Shown piece after piece: positions 8,126 to 16,790 of a stretch of DNA of 64,000 nucleotides. Made by a program: the position numbers and the translations under genes. The DNA lies in the NCBI RefSeq assembly GCF_000224085.1, contig NC_015945.1, positions 186,001 through 250,000 of the forward strand, written 5' to 3'. The DNA comes from Allomuricauda ruestringensis DSM 13258. Lineage in GTDB: Bacteria > Bacteroidota > Bacteroidia > Flavobacteriales > Flavobacteriaceae. Positions within the stretch are counted from its first letter, which is position 1. The number at the start of each line of letters is the position of its first letter. The notes beneath the pieces are model-generated. The model worked only from the letters and a program-made list of their open reading frames with translations. It did no database searches and was not told where the DNA came from.

Positions 8126-8992
8126 TCACACCATGTACTCCTTTAAAAGCTCAATATTCGAAGATTTTCTTAAGCGGGACAAAGCCTTTACCTTTATTTG
8201 TCGAACTCTTTCCTCGGTCAGTTTTAACTCTAAAGCAATTTGTTGAATTCCCATGGATTCGCTGTTGCCAACGCCAAAATACATTTTGATCACAAAAGCT
8301 TCCCGGTAATCCAGCATGTTCAAAATACCATCTATTTCGGTATGTAACGATTGTCCTATCATTTTATGTTCAGGACTTTCCAACTGGTTTGATGGAACGA
8401 TGTCGTACAGGTTCAGTTTCCCATCCCCGACTTGCAATGATTCGTCCATTGAAATAGGCCATGAAGAGTGCTGCATACAAACTTGAATCTCGGATAATGA
8501 GAAATCAATCAGTTCCGATACTTCCTCTGCAGTGGGCGGTCTTTGGTGCAATTGTTCAAAATGGGAAGAAGCTTTCTTTATTTTATTAATTACATTTATT
8601 TTATTCAAAGGCAATCTAACCATCCTCGATTTTTCGGAAAGTGCCTGTATAATGCCCTGCCGTATCCACCAAACCGCGTAGGAAATAAACTTGAAGCCAC
8701 GGGTCTCGTCAAATTTTGTGGCCGCTTTCACCAATCCAAGATTACCCTCGTTGATAAGATCATGAAGGTTAAGCCCTCTTGATTGATATTGTTTGGCGAC
8801 GGATACTACAAACCTCAAATTGGCGGATACTAATTTTTCCATGGCCCAAGTGTCCCCATGTCTTATTCGTACAGCTAGAGCCACCTCTTCGTCTTCCGTA
8901 ATCATCGGGATACGGGCTATGTCGTTAAGGTATCGGGTAAGCGATGGGGTATCCCTATTTGTTATCAGTTTTGATATTGAAAGTGGTCTCAT
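8126..8992 (-). CDS. sigma-70 family RNA polymerase sigma factor (RpoD-like paralogue)
   Basis: 288 residues with the short RpoD architecture of Bacteroidota (no region 1.1). It has a region 1.2-like start (SLTRYLNDIARIPMITEDEEVALA), regions 2.1-2.4 (LVSANLRFVVSVAKQYQSRG, GLVKAATKFDETRGFKFISYAVWWIRQGI), region 3, and a region 4 helix-turn-helix (SMGIQQIALELKLTEERVRQI). Several normally invariant positions differ from the housekeeping factor as I know it, for example GVGNSESMGIQQIA in region 4. I therefore read it as a secondary group-2-like sigma factor rather than the essential copy. It sits just downstream of the NYN and bS21 genes on the same strand. Confidence 0.88.
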   Translation of the reverse strand: MRPLSISKLITNRDTPSLTRYLNDIARIPMITEDEEVALAVRIRHGDTWAMEKLVSANLRFVVSVAKQYQSRGLNLHDLINEGNLGLVKAATKFDETRGFKFISYAVWWIRQGIIQALSEKSRMVRLPLNKINVINKIKKASSHFEQLHQRPPTAEEVSELIDFSLSEIQVCMQHSSWPISMDESLQVGDGKLNLYDIVPSNQLESPEHKMIGQSLHTEIDGILNMLDYREAFVIKMYFGVGNSESMGIQQIALELKLTEERVRQIKVKALSRLRKSSNIELLKEYMV

Positions 8993-9007
8993 AGCTTTTC
9001 TTTTTCA

Positions 9008-9742
9008 TTAGGACTTCGTCCTCACATAAATCAAGTTTCCATTGCCCTTTGGATTTTTTCTGGAGCCAATTTCAATTTGGTTCAAGGATTTGACCAAAGG
9101 GGTCAATTTTCGGAACCCGTAGTTCCTGGCATCAAAATTGGGTTGTTTTTTTTGCAAGAGTGTGCCAACTTCACCTAAAAAGGCCCACCCTTCCTCATCC
9201 TCTACATCTGCAATGGTAGTTAGGATGAGGTCTATCACCTTGGGGGTGATCTTATCTATTTTACTCTTATTATTTTTTTCCGTGTCATTGGCATCGCCTA
9301 CAGGGGCTTTGTGTAATATTTCAAGGTATATGAACTTATCACAGGACACTATAAAAGGATCCGGGGTCTTTCGTTCTCCAATTCCAAAAACTGTCATACC
9401 TGCCTCCCTCAACCGTATTGCCAAACGCGTAAAATCACTGTCACTCGACACCAGAGCAAAACCATTTACCTTCCCGGTATACAAGATGTCCATAGCATCG
9501 ATGATCATCGCGCTGTCCGTGGCATTCTTACCAGTGGTGTATCCGTACTGCTGAACAGGTGTTATCGCATTTTTAAGAAGGACATCCTTCCATTTTACCA
9601 AACTTGGCTTGGTCCAGTCTCCGTAAATTCTTTTTATGCTGGGGTTTCCATATTTCGCAATTTCCTCCAACATTTCTTTGACATATTTGGAGGGAATATT
9701 ATCGCCATCTATTAGTACGGCAAGGCTTAAATCTTTATCCAT
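9008..9742 (-). CDS. NYN-domain ribonuclease-like protein with C-terminal LOTUS/OST-HTH
   Basis: 244 residues. The N-terminal NYN/PIN-like domain shows the acidic metal-binding set: LAVLIDGDN near residue 10, DSAMIIDAMD in the middle and LVSSDSDFTRLA near 120. The C-terminal ~75 residues (GWAFLGEVGTLLQKKQPNFDARNYGFRKL) match the OST-HTH/LOTUS RNA-binding module. LabA/DUF88-type proteins of this layout are predicted RNases. It lies between the sigma factor (15 bp gap) and the bS21 gene (8 bp gap), giving a transcription/translation-themed operon. Confidence 0.85.
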   Translation of the reverse strand: MDKDLSLAVLIDGDNIPSKYVKEMLEEIAKYGNPSIKRIYGDWTKPSLVKWKDVLLKNAITPVQQYGYTTGKNATDSAMIIDAMDILYTGKVNGFALVSSDSDFTRLAIRLREAGMTVFGIGERKTPDPFIVSCDKFIYLEILHKAPVGDANDTEKNNKSKIDKITPKVIDLILTTIADVEDEEGWAFLGEVGTLLQKKQPNFDARNYGFRKLTPLVKSLNQIEIGSRKNPKGNGNLIYVRTKS

Positions 9743-9750
9743 AATAAATA

Positions 9751-9945
9751 TTACTCCTCGTTTCTTTTTAAATATTCATTTTTATAGACGGCCTTTGCAA
9801 GTTCTTCTCTTTTCTCTTTGGATTTTTTGGTAAACCTTTGGTTTTCCCTAATGTGTTTTAACTGTTGGGTGTTCCGCACTTTGTTCCTGTATCTTTTCAA
9901 AGCTCTTTCAATATTCTCTCCGGGAACTATTTTAATTTTTAGCAT
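9751..9945 (-). CDS. rpsU: ribosomal protein bS21 paralogue
   Basis: 64 residues: the bS21 signature is clear (IKIVPGENIERALKRYRNKVRNTQQLKHI and a Lys/Arg-rich tail). bS21 sits next to the anti-Shine-Dalgarno end of 16S rRNA; in Bacteroidota it takes part in hiding that end. This sequence differs markedly from the usual flavobacterial bS21 (MLKIKIVPGE instead of a MLIIPIKEGE-type start), so it is probably a second copy. No GGAGG-like sequence precedes its ATG; the 25 bases upstream are A/T-rich. It is followed at once by the NYN and sigma genes. Confidence 0.85.
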   Translation of the reverse strand: MLKIKIVPGENIERALKRYRNKVRNTQQLKHIRENQRFTKKSKEKREELAKAVYKNEYLKRNEE

Positions 9946-10261
9946 ATATTTTTGCTTTAAGGGTTCATGTAATTACAGGGCAATCTAAAATATTGGCCTG
10001 TTGTCCAAGGATGTGTTTGATCCTTGGAAATGCATCTAGGGACTTTAGCCATGCAAGCATCAAAAAGATGAATATTCAAACAAAAAATAACCTAAGAAAT
10101 AGCCTCTTCTGAACTGGGAATTAATAGGGAGAGAGCTGTCTTGATATTTAAGGATTGGAGTACTGATTGTCCATTATCCGTAATGCACAATAAAGGAAAG
10201 GATTTAAATTGGATTTAAGCTGTTTTTGTCCTTTTATTTTATAACCCGTTGGAAGGTTCTT

Positions 10262-10357
10262 TTGCATTTGGGTTGGTTAAAATCCCAAGAAGAGCTTTAC
10301 TATACAGCAAAAGATGCTGATGAAGTCCATAACTTGGCTGAAGAACCAAAGAACTAA
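10262..10357 (+). pseudogene. sulfatase C-terminal remnant
   Basis: The frame here encodes KSQEELYYTAKDADEVHNLA, closely matching the conserved C-terminal motif of sulfatases (EELYDLxxDPxExxNLA). A few similar residues can be read upstream (WKVLLHLGW), but no start and no catalytic Cys/Ser region exist in the window. It is therefore a relic of a deleted gene. Confidence 0.5.
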
Positions 10358-10401
10358 AACAAGTCCTGTTCCATAAGTTATATTAGCTGATTGAATTGAC
10401 T

Positions 10402-10594
10402 TTGAAAACATATCAAAAACCAAAACGAGAGCACACAACGGATTTCAAGCAAAAGGCTGTTGGGCTTGGTTATGCTACGGACAATGACTGAGGTATGCGG
10501 CAAACTGAGATACTGGCGCAGAGAGGCCATAAAATACAGGGGGAACAGTTTTCCAAGTGATGAGAAACCCGAAGCTGACCGACGAACCTTTTGA
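10402..10594 (+). pseudogene. IS3-family OrfA remnant, frameshifted
   Basis: First frame (10402-10491): TYQKPKREHTTDFKQKAVGL, the standard start of IS3-type OrfA, ending in a TGA. An overlapping frame from 10484 continues the same protein (MTEVCGKLRYWRREAIKYRG, then NSFPSDEKP) to a TGA at 10594. The family consensus here is ITEVCxxLxxxRxxLYRWRREFxxYGxNSFPGNGxPKL, so there is also an internal deletion. No OrfB or terminal repeats were found. Confidence 0.75.
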
Positions 10595-10702
10595 CTGCCA
10601 ATGGGGTGATAACTTTTTATTTTGCCATCAATAACCTATAGTCTTCGCGTAAACCTGTATACATTTGGTAAAGGCATTTATGTCAAAATACAAGCATTCC
10701 TT

Positions 10703-11956
10703 CTAATTGACCTTACGTTTCAAAAACCAAATATCAACTAGGCTTATGTTGACATTAAATGTATTAAATGTTTCCTCAACCAAAACCCCTTGAGAAGCAC
10801 CGTATTCACTTCGACCATAGGATATATTGATGGAAGACTTACTTGACCTGGATAAGGGGATACCGATACCCCCACTTATAGAATAACCATTTATGACATA
10901 ATCGTACACCTCCAAATAACCTGAATCATGATTGCCCCCTATCCTAAATTTTATTCGTTTCCAATAGTTAATACTTTGATTATCTACAGCATATTCTATC
11001 CCTACACCAAATATCTCTTGGTCGATAAAGGTTCCAATGTTATCATTTTGATCGGTCGCATTCCAAAAATTTCTGGAATAATCAAGATTAATTGTCCAAG
11101 AGGAACTAGGCATGTACACTATTCCACCTCCCAATTCCAAGGGAAGATCAAAATTGGGCAAATGCTCACCAGTTGTATTTTCAACAACTTGCGGTTTTGG
11201 AATCAAACTCACCATTTTAGAAATACGACGGTCATGCGTGACCTTTAAACTTGTTGGCAATCTAGCTGTAAAACCAAATTTTAGGTGATCGGATATCGTA
11301 CCCTGCAGTCCCACATCCATTCTTAAGCCTGAATATTTATTTTTGTCCTCGACTTCCAAGGAATTATATTGTGATTGTATCCGTTGGGTTTCTTTAATGG
11401 TCCCAAAAATGTAGGACAAACCCACTCCAACCCTTAATCGGTCTTTTAAAATATACCCATAATTCAATTTTAAATCGTTCAGGCCTCCTGAGCCAAAAAT
11501 ATTACTGATAAACGTATCATACGACCCTTCGATGTTACTTTCAACCCCTATCAGCGCATACCCGACATCCGAATACGGTTCCAGTGTTAGACCAAAGCCT
11601 GACCTAGCACCAGTGGTTGCGGCAATGGCCAAATTAGAGATGTTCCCTGCCAAACGTTTTTCTTCATTTCCTTTACTGGAAACGGAACTCAACTGTGCCG
11701 TAAGCCCAAAATCATATAAAAAATTATTATCCGGAATGGCGGCAAAGGAAGCCGGGTTGTGATTGTTGATTTGATCAATGGTTTGAAAGGCATATCCCCC
11801 ACCCCCAAGGGCACTATTGCGTCCAATATTTGATTTGGTGTTAACCCCGATACCATAAAGGGAATAGGGCGATGCTGTAATCGTATTGGTCTGTCCTATC
11901 ATCATCAAGGGCATCAACCATAATAAGAGGAAACACTTATTCATCATAAATTGCAT
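10703..11956 (-). CDS. outer-membrane beta-barrel protein
   Basis: Up to 417 residues. ATGs lie at 11956, 11947 and 11944; the last gives the cleanest signal peptide (MNKCFLLLWLMPLMMIGQT). The mature protein begins TASPYSLYGIGVNTKSNIGRN and contains many alternating hydrophobic strands with aromatic girdles, ending in a terminal strand VNISLVDIWFLKRK. This resembles FadL/PorV-like flavobacterial barrels, but the exact family is uncertain. It overlaps the end of the DUF4270 gene by 20 bp or less and is surely co-transcribed with it. Confidence 0.75.
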   Translation of the reverse strand: MQFMMNKCFLLLWLMPLMMIGQTNTITASPYSLYGIGVNTKSNIGRNSALGGGGYAFQTIDQINNHNPASFAAIPDNNFLYDFGLTAQLSSVSSKGNEEKRLAGNISNLAIAATTGARSGFGLTLEPYSDVGYALIGVESNIEGSYDTFISNIFGSGGLNDLKLNYGYILKDRLRVGVGLSYIFGTIKETQRIQSQYNSLEVEDKNKYSGLRMDVGLQGTISDHLKFGFTARLPTSLKVTHDRRISKMVSLIPKPQVVENTTGEHLPNFDLPLELGGGIVYMPSSSWTINLDYSRNFWNATDQNDNIGTFIDQEIFGVGIEYAVDNQSINYWKRIKFRIGGNHDSGYLEVYDYVINGYSISGGIGIPLSRSSKSSINISYGRSEYGASQGVLVEETFNTFNVNISLVDIWFLKRKVN

Positions 11957-13268
11957 ATGTGATAATCAATTTAGGCGCAAAATCTGTATATTCAGCACCG
12001 TACAGTACAACCCGATCAATGGAGTTCTGAAAATCGTTCGGTATCAGAATTAAACCATTGTCAATCTCCGGGGCCTCAGCAAGTTCCTGTTCGATATAAG
12101 TAGTGACGGGAATCTGATATAATGATTCGCTGAATTCCAGATCTGCCTCCCCGAAACGTCCATATACAATACCATTCCCATTTCTGAGGAAAGATGAAGG
12201 GTCATTGTTCTGGTCGACCACTTGAACTTGAAGTGAGTCCCTTAAAGGGAACATATCATCATAAGAATCAATCAAAGGGGTCATTTCCAGTACTGCGCTC
12301 AAAATAGTTCCCGTACCCGGCAAGTCACCAATATTTTTAATTGTAGGGAATTCAATCCTTGTCACATACCCTGTTCCCGATTGTACAAAGGTCAGACCAC
12401 CACCCTTATTTGAAGATAAATCGTCCTCTTGATCGTTTAGTGCCTCCAACGGCAGTGCGGTCACATCACTGGTAATCCGATTAAACCAGCTCAGGCCATA
12501 GATTGGCGTAATGGCAAAATCCAAAACCAATTCATTTCCATCATCTTCATCCTCATCATCAAATTCTTCTGGAATGGAATAAAAGAAGCGTAAATAGGTC
12601 CTTTTTGGATTTTTGGTAAATCCAATAACGTTTGAATTCCCATCGGATGTAGGACGTAAGACAATTCCTTTAAATTGCTCGGTAAAATCATTGTCATCCG
12701 ATATAGATTTTTCCTTTATCAAGTTGAAAATAGGTTCCCCAAACGATTTTGGAATCGAGATATGAAGGGAATCCCCTCCCATGGGCTCTGGATAAAAGCG
12801 TTTGGTCACCAAGGGGATGGTATCGAAGATCAATGAACTTGTGTTATAAAAATTCTCCTCCGTAGTTTCCAAATCCTCCAATAATCTATGGACATGGATA
12901 TGGGACAATTGAAGGGTATCATTGTAATAATAACCGTCATACCCCATTATGAGCGCAATGCTATCCAATTCCGCATCTTCAGGAACATGGTAGTCTTCCG
13001 CTGTTAACTCCATGTAGCTTTCACTTTTTACGGTTCCATAATAATTATCGAGATATCGACCAATCAAAAGTCGTTCGCCTTGAGAAGTAACAATACTGTC
13101 AAACTTGAAAGTACTTGTTCTCACTTTAAATGTATCGATCTCAATCAATCGAACCGTTTTATCCGTAAACTCTTGCCCTACCTCCAATGTTGGTATATCC
13201 CATTCCTCCGTGGAGCATGAAACAACAAATAGTATTGTCAATATCAAAGCCCAATTCAAATGCTTCAT
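11937..13268 (-). CDS. DUF4270-family lipoprotein
   Basis: 443 residues with a lipoprotein signal (LTILFVVSC, Cys at 18). After it comes the DUF4270 pattern: an early RLIEIDTFKVRTSTFKFDSI stretch and then LLIGRYLDNYYGTVKSESYMEL, with later beta-rich repeats. DUF4270 proteins are surface or outer-membrane lipoproteins confined to Bacteroidota, with unknown biochemical role. It is first gene of the pair with the beta-barrel protein. Together with the Kelch and DUF4907 genes on the other strand it forms a group often seen together in flavobacteria. Confidence 0.82.
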   Translation of the reverse strand: MKHLNWALILTILFVVSCSTEEWDIPTLEVGQEFTDKTVRLIEIDTFKVRTSTFKFDSIVTSQGERLLIGRYLDNYYGTVKSESYMELTAEDYHVPEDAELDSIALIMGYDGYYYNDTLQLSHIHVHRLLEDLETTEENFYNTSSLIFDTIPLVTKRFYPEPMGGDSLHISIPKSFGEPIFNLIKEKSISDDNDFTEQFKGIVLRPTSDGNSNVIGFTKNPKRTYLRFFYSIPEEFDDEDEDDGNELVLDFAITPIYGLSWFNRITSDVTALPLEALNDQEDDLSSNKGGGLTFVQSGTGYVTRIEFPTIKNIGDLPGTGTILSAVLEMTPLIDSYDDMFPLRDSLQVQVVDQNNDPSSFLRNGNGIVYGRFGEADLEFSESLYQIPVTTYIEQELAEAPEIDNGLILIPNDFQNSIDRVVLYGAEYTDFAPKLIITYAIYDE

Positions 13269-13486
13269 TATAAAATTACTTTCGTCAAAAGACGCTTAAA
13301 GCTATCGTTCTATGAAATATTATAAACTAATACCACAATCATTTATACCAAACCGGGAATTACCTATATGAAAGGATTTATATCGAGTAATTGAGTCAAA
13401 TGCCCTATTCATTGAGAGTTTTTTCCATTTGGTTTATCTTTTTTCCTCACCTGCCGAACCACCCTTAGTTTTATCAAAAAATCCAG

Positions 13487-14377
13487 GTGGGTAAGATTTT
13501 GATTAGCTTTCTAATACTTATTACAATGAACATACGGATAGAAGCTCAAGCTAGAAAAGTGACAACAAATTTTGATTATATGTACAAAGTGGTTCCATCG
13601 GAAAGTAATTTTTCCTGGGCACAACACATGCTTGACTTTTATTATTTACGGAGGAATACCGGAAACCTTGACTATGGGATGAAATTTGAATTTCAAAAAC
13701 AATACCTCACCCTGTACGATGCCCCGAAAGCTTATACCATAGATGACCCCGATGAACTCTATAGGATCGGTGTCAATGGGAGTGCATCATGGAAAATGGC
13801 CCAACAATGGTATTTAAATGCGAATGTTACATCCTTATTTGCCTCAGACTTTAAAGAGGCGATTGATTTCTCCGAAATCCAATATTCGGGAAAAATCTTT
13901 TTGGGAATCGGCTTCGGTCCAGACACCCCATATCAAAAATTAAAAGTTGGTCTGGGATATGGTATTTTAAGAGAGCGGCCTCTTTTGTATCCCTTTTTCT
14001 CATACGCACAGTCTTTGTCCAAAAAGATAACTCTTGAACTCGGTTATCCACATTCAACACTACATTACAGGATAAATGAGCGACATTACCTCATGTCCAC
14101 GGGCTCATTTAACGGAGAATACACCAATATCCATTTACCTCCAAACACACCAAACAACCTACCCTATGGAACGGTAAGGCTTTCACAATACGCATTTGAT
14201 TTAAATATTGGATATCACTATAAAATACAGCCCCAATGGAATACAGTGATCAAAATTGGATATCTCATTGATAACACAGCTACCATCAATGATCGCCATA
14301 ACAATATATTATATGATTTGGCCACGGATCCATCCGTTTACCTTTCCATGGGAATAACCTACAAAATACATAACTAA
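13487..14377 (+). CDS. outer-membrane beta-barrel protein, unknown function
   Basis: 296 residues from a GTG at 13487 (no ATG fits the signal peptide better). The N-terminus MGKILISFLILITMNIRIEAQA is a signal peptide. The rest is built of short amphipathic strands with frequent Tyr/Trp/Gly turns, and the C-terminus (DPSVYLSMGITYKIHN) looks like a closing barrel strand. The layout resembles YaiO-type barrels, though I would not assign that name firmly. It is 4 bp upstream of the Kelch lipoprotein gene and divergent from the DUF4270 gene. Confidence 0.7.
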   Translation: MGKILISFLILITMNIRIEAQARKVTTNFDYMYKVVPSESNFSWAQHMLDFYYLRRNTGNLDYGMKFEFQKQYLTLYDAPKAYTIDDPDELYRIGVNGSASWKMAQQWYLNANVTSLFASDFKEAIDFSEIQYSGKIFLGIGFGPDTPYQKLKVGLGYGILRERPLLYPFFSYAQSLSKKITLELGYPHSTLHYRINERHYLMSTGSFNGEYTNIHLPPNTPNNLPYGTVRLSQYAFDLNIGYHYKIQPQWNTVIKIGYLIDNTATINDRHNNILYDLATDPSVYLSMGITYKIHN

Positions 14378-14381
14378 GACT

Positions 14382-15398
14382 ATGAAATTTAAAAATTTAG
14401 AAATGAAGATAAAAACTATATTATACGCACTTATCGTGACAGGCATTACATTGACCGGTACCATTTCCTGTTCCAATGATGATGATGATGAATGGGGAAA
14501 CTGGGTAGACCGTTCGGTCCTTGATGGCATCCCACGAGGGAATGCGGCGTCTTTTACAGTGGCCAACAAAGGATATATGGCAACCGGTTATGATGGGGAC
14601 GATTATTTAAACGATTTTTGGGTATATGACATGGATGGCAACTTTTGGAGGCAACTTGCCGATTTTCCCGGGATTGAACGGAGTGCAGCCGTTGGATTCA
14701 CCCTTAATGGCGATGGTTATGTAGGCCTGGGTTATGATGGGGACAATGAATTGGGCGACTTTTACAAATATAATGTAGCTACCAACTCATGGGATTCAAT
14801 TGCGCCATTTGCGGGTACTCCGCGTAGAGGTGCCACTGCATTTAATTCCGACACCTTCGGATATGTGGGTACAGGGTATGACGGGGACAATGACAAAAAG
14901 GATTTTTGGAAGTATGACCCTGTATCTGATGAATGGATCGAACTGGTGGGTTTTGGCGGAAACAAAAGACGGGATGCGACTTGTTTTAGAATAGAGGACA
15001 AAGTTTATTTTGGTACCGGGGAGACCAATGGCCAGTATTTGACCGACTTTTGGGCTTTTGACCTCACTTCCGAAAAGTGGATTCCGCTTTTAGATTTAGA
15101 TGAGGAGGACGATTATTCCATTGTCCGAAGTAACTCCGTTGGTTTCAACATGGGTACCTATGGATACCTTGCGACAGGAAAAGGCGGTATAGGAGGTGCA
15201 ATGAACAGCGTTTGGGAATATGACCCCTCTAGGGATTACTGGGAAGAAAAAACAGCATTTGAAGGTGTGGTTAGAGAAGGTGCCGTAGGTTTTTATAATG
15301 GCGGCAAGGCATTCTTGTCCACTGGAAAATCAGGCACCCTTTATTTGGATGATACCCTGGAGTTTTTCCCTTTTCAAGAGGAAGATGAAGATGATTGA
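14382..15398 (+). CDS. Kelch-repeat lipoprotein
   Basis: 338 residues (or 331 from the ATG at 14403, which gives the more typical signal MKIKTILYALIVTGITLTG). The lipobox ends at TISC, followed by an acidic SNDDDDE linker. Five to six Kelch-type blades are visible, each with a G-Y-x-G-x-G-Y-D-G-D-N stretch followed by DFWxYD and W (for example YVGTGYDGDNDKKDFWKYD). This predicts a beta-propeller anchored in the membrane and exposed outside or in the periplasm. The DGDN turns may bind calcium, which is inference. It is in an operon with the following DUF4907 and two-component genes. Confidence 0.88.
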   Translation: MKFKNLEMKIKTILYALIVTGITLTGTISCSNDDDDEWGNWVDRSVLDGIPRGNAASFTVANKGYMATGYDGDDYLNDFWVYDMDGNFWRQLADFPGIERSAAVGFTLNGDGYVGLGYDGDNELGDFYKYNVATNSWDSIAPFAGTPRRGATAFNSDTFGYVGTGYDGDNDKKDFWKYDPVSDEWIELVGFGGNKRRDATCFRIEDKVYFGTGETNGQYLTDFWAFDLTSEKWIPLLDLDEEDDYSIVRSNSVGFNMGTYGYLATGKGGIGGAMNSVWEYDPSRDYWEEKTAFEGVVREGAVGFYNGGKAFLSTGKSGTLYLDDTLEFFPFQEEDEDD

Positions 15399-15437
15399 AC
15401 CCGTTCATCCGATTAACTATCAAACCTTTAAACAAAT

Positions 15438-15764
15438 ATGAAATCCATTTTTCTATATATATTAGTTTTGTCTGTCCTTGGTTGTGCAAGGGCACCGCAT
15501 CAAAACGATGGATACATCCACTCGCAAGTCAAACAAAACAAAGATTCCACTTGGACATATCGCATCTACTTGGATTCCACCTTGTTCATTCAACAAGACC
15601 ATATTCCAGGACTGGTTGGAAGGCAACCTTTCAAAACCAAGAAAGATGCTCAAAAAACGGCCAAGCTCGTTGTTGAAAAATTAATTCAGAACCAAAAGCC
15701 ATACATTACCAATGAAGAATTGGTTGAACTTGGGATTCGCATGGTAAAAGATCAGACAAGATGA
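15438..15764 (+). CDS. DUF4907-family lipoprotein
   Basis: 108 residues. Lipobox VLGC at about residue 16. The mature part contains the family pattern TWTYRIYLDSTLFIQQDHIPG followed by FKTKKDAQKTAKLVVEKL and the terminal ELVELGI. DUF4907 proteins are short, probably periplasmic, of unknown role, and are found next to Kelch and DUF4270 genes. The gene ends inside the start of the histidine kinase gene (4 bp overlap), which suggests a role in the same signalling unit. Confidence 0.8.
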   Translation: MKSIFLYILVLSVLGCARAPHQNDGYIHSQVKQNKDSTWTYRIYLDSTLFIQQDHIPGLVGRQPFKTKKDAQKTAKLVVEKLIQNQKPYITNEELVELGIRMVKDQTR

Positions 15765-16789
15765 AAATTAGAAATTATGAAGAACCCTTTAGGGTTAAGG
15801 AAATCTTGATTCACTTTTTTGCTTGGCTGTGTTTGGCATCATTCCCATTGTTCATTTCCTTTTCCATATTCAGTGAATTTCACCCCGTGGCTTTTGTCAG
15901 GGTTTTGCTTCCACTAATGCTCTTTTATGTCAACTATGCGCTATTGGTCCCAAATTTTTTACTGAAAAAGCGAATTTTAGCCTACATCGGTATCTCTATC
16001 ACATTCCTAATCGGCTTTGAAGTTTTGGCACTTCAAATCCCAACATTGATTCCGATCGATCAATTGGATTTGTCCCCAGATAGTTTCATCTATAAAATCC
16101 GTTATGTTGTCATTGGCTTTGCGTTGACCGCATTCTTTCTCTTTGGGGGAATTGTACGCCTAATGAAACATATTTACATAAGGGACAGATCTTTACAACA
16201 AAAGGATATCCGAAAAACAAGAACAGAGCTGGAATATTTAAAAGCCCAATTGAACCCCCATTTCCTATTCAACTCCTTAAATTGCATCTATTCCCTGGTT
16301 CGGGACAATTCCAATGAAGCCTCAAATGCGGTCATTATTCTTTCTGAATTGATGCGTTACACCCTCTATGAATCCAATCAGGACAGGGTATTATTGTCGA
16401 AAGATATCGAAAACATTAAAAACTATGTTTCCCTACAAAAACTACGTCTTTCCAATAGTGAAAAAGTCAACTTAGAGATTAAGGGGGACTATGAAAAGCA
16501 AAGGATTGCACCCCTTATTATGATGACCTTCATCGAAAATGCCTTTAAATATGGAACCGATTATGATGGCAGAACAGAGGTCAACATCGTTATCCAGGTC
16601 ATCGGGAACCATCTCTTTTTCAACATTTCCAATTTAAAAGGCAATCGAAATATTGACGAGAACAATTCTGGAATCGGGCTGAACAATGTAAAGGGCAGAT
16701 TAAACCTCCTTTATCCTCATTTACATAGCCTGGAAATCGATAAAGGAGGTAGTATCTTTAACGTTAAACTACACTTAACACTGGACTGA
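15761..16789 (+). CDS. LytS/YehU-type sensor histidine kinase
   Basis: 342 residues. Four hydrophobic segments span ~20-145. A coiled linker then leads into the His_kinase domain: LKAQLNPHFLFNSLN carries the phospho-acceptor His in the PHFLFN motif (~residue 167), and the ATPase part shows the N-box FIENAFKYG and a G-box SGIGLNNVKGRL. There is no large periplasmic sensor domain, so it may read its signal through the membrane helices or the neighbouring lipoproteins. The LytTR regulator gene follows after 1 bp. Confidence 0.9.
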   Translation: MKIRNYEEPFRVKEILIHFFAWLCLASFPLFISFSIFSEFHPVAFVRVLLPLMLFYVNYALLVPNFLLKKRILAYIGISITFLIGFEVLALQIPTLIPIDQLDLSPDSFIYKIRYVVIGFALTAFFLFGGIVRLMKHIYIRDRSLQQKDIRKTRTELEYLKAQLNPHFLFNSLNCIYSLVRDNSNEASNAVIILSELMRYTLYESNQDRVLLSKDIENIKNYVSLQKLRLSNSEKVNLEIKGDYEKQRIAPLIMMTFIENAFKYGTDYDGRTEVNIVIQVIGNHLFFNISNLKGNRNIDENNSGIGLNNVKGRLNLLYPHLHSLEIDKGGSIFNVKLHLTLD

Positions 16790-16790
16790 A

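Larger units (their letters stand above)
9946..10702. other. long non-coding stretch with gene remnants
   Basis: About 750 bp without an intact gene. It contains the tail of a sulfatase-like gene (10262-10357) and a broken IS3-type OrfA (10402-10594). The rest shows no open frame with recognisable content. This looks like a decay site left by past insertion and deletion. Confidence 0.6.

Noticed and set aside
9946..9975. Extended Shine-Dalgarno for bS21 autoregulation
   Set aside because: The sequence before the ATG contains no GGAGG-like stretch, so that control is not supported for this copy.
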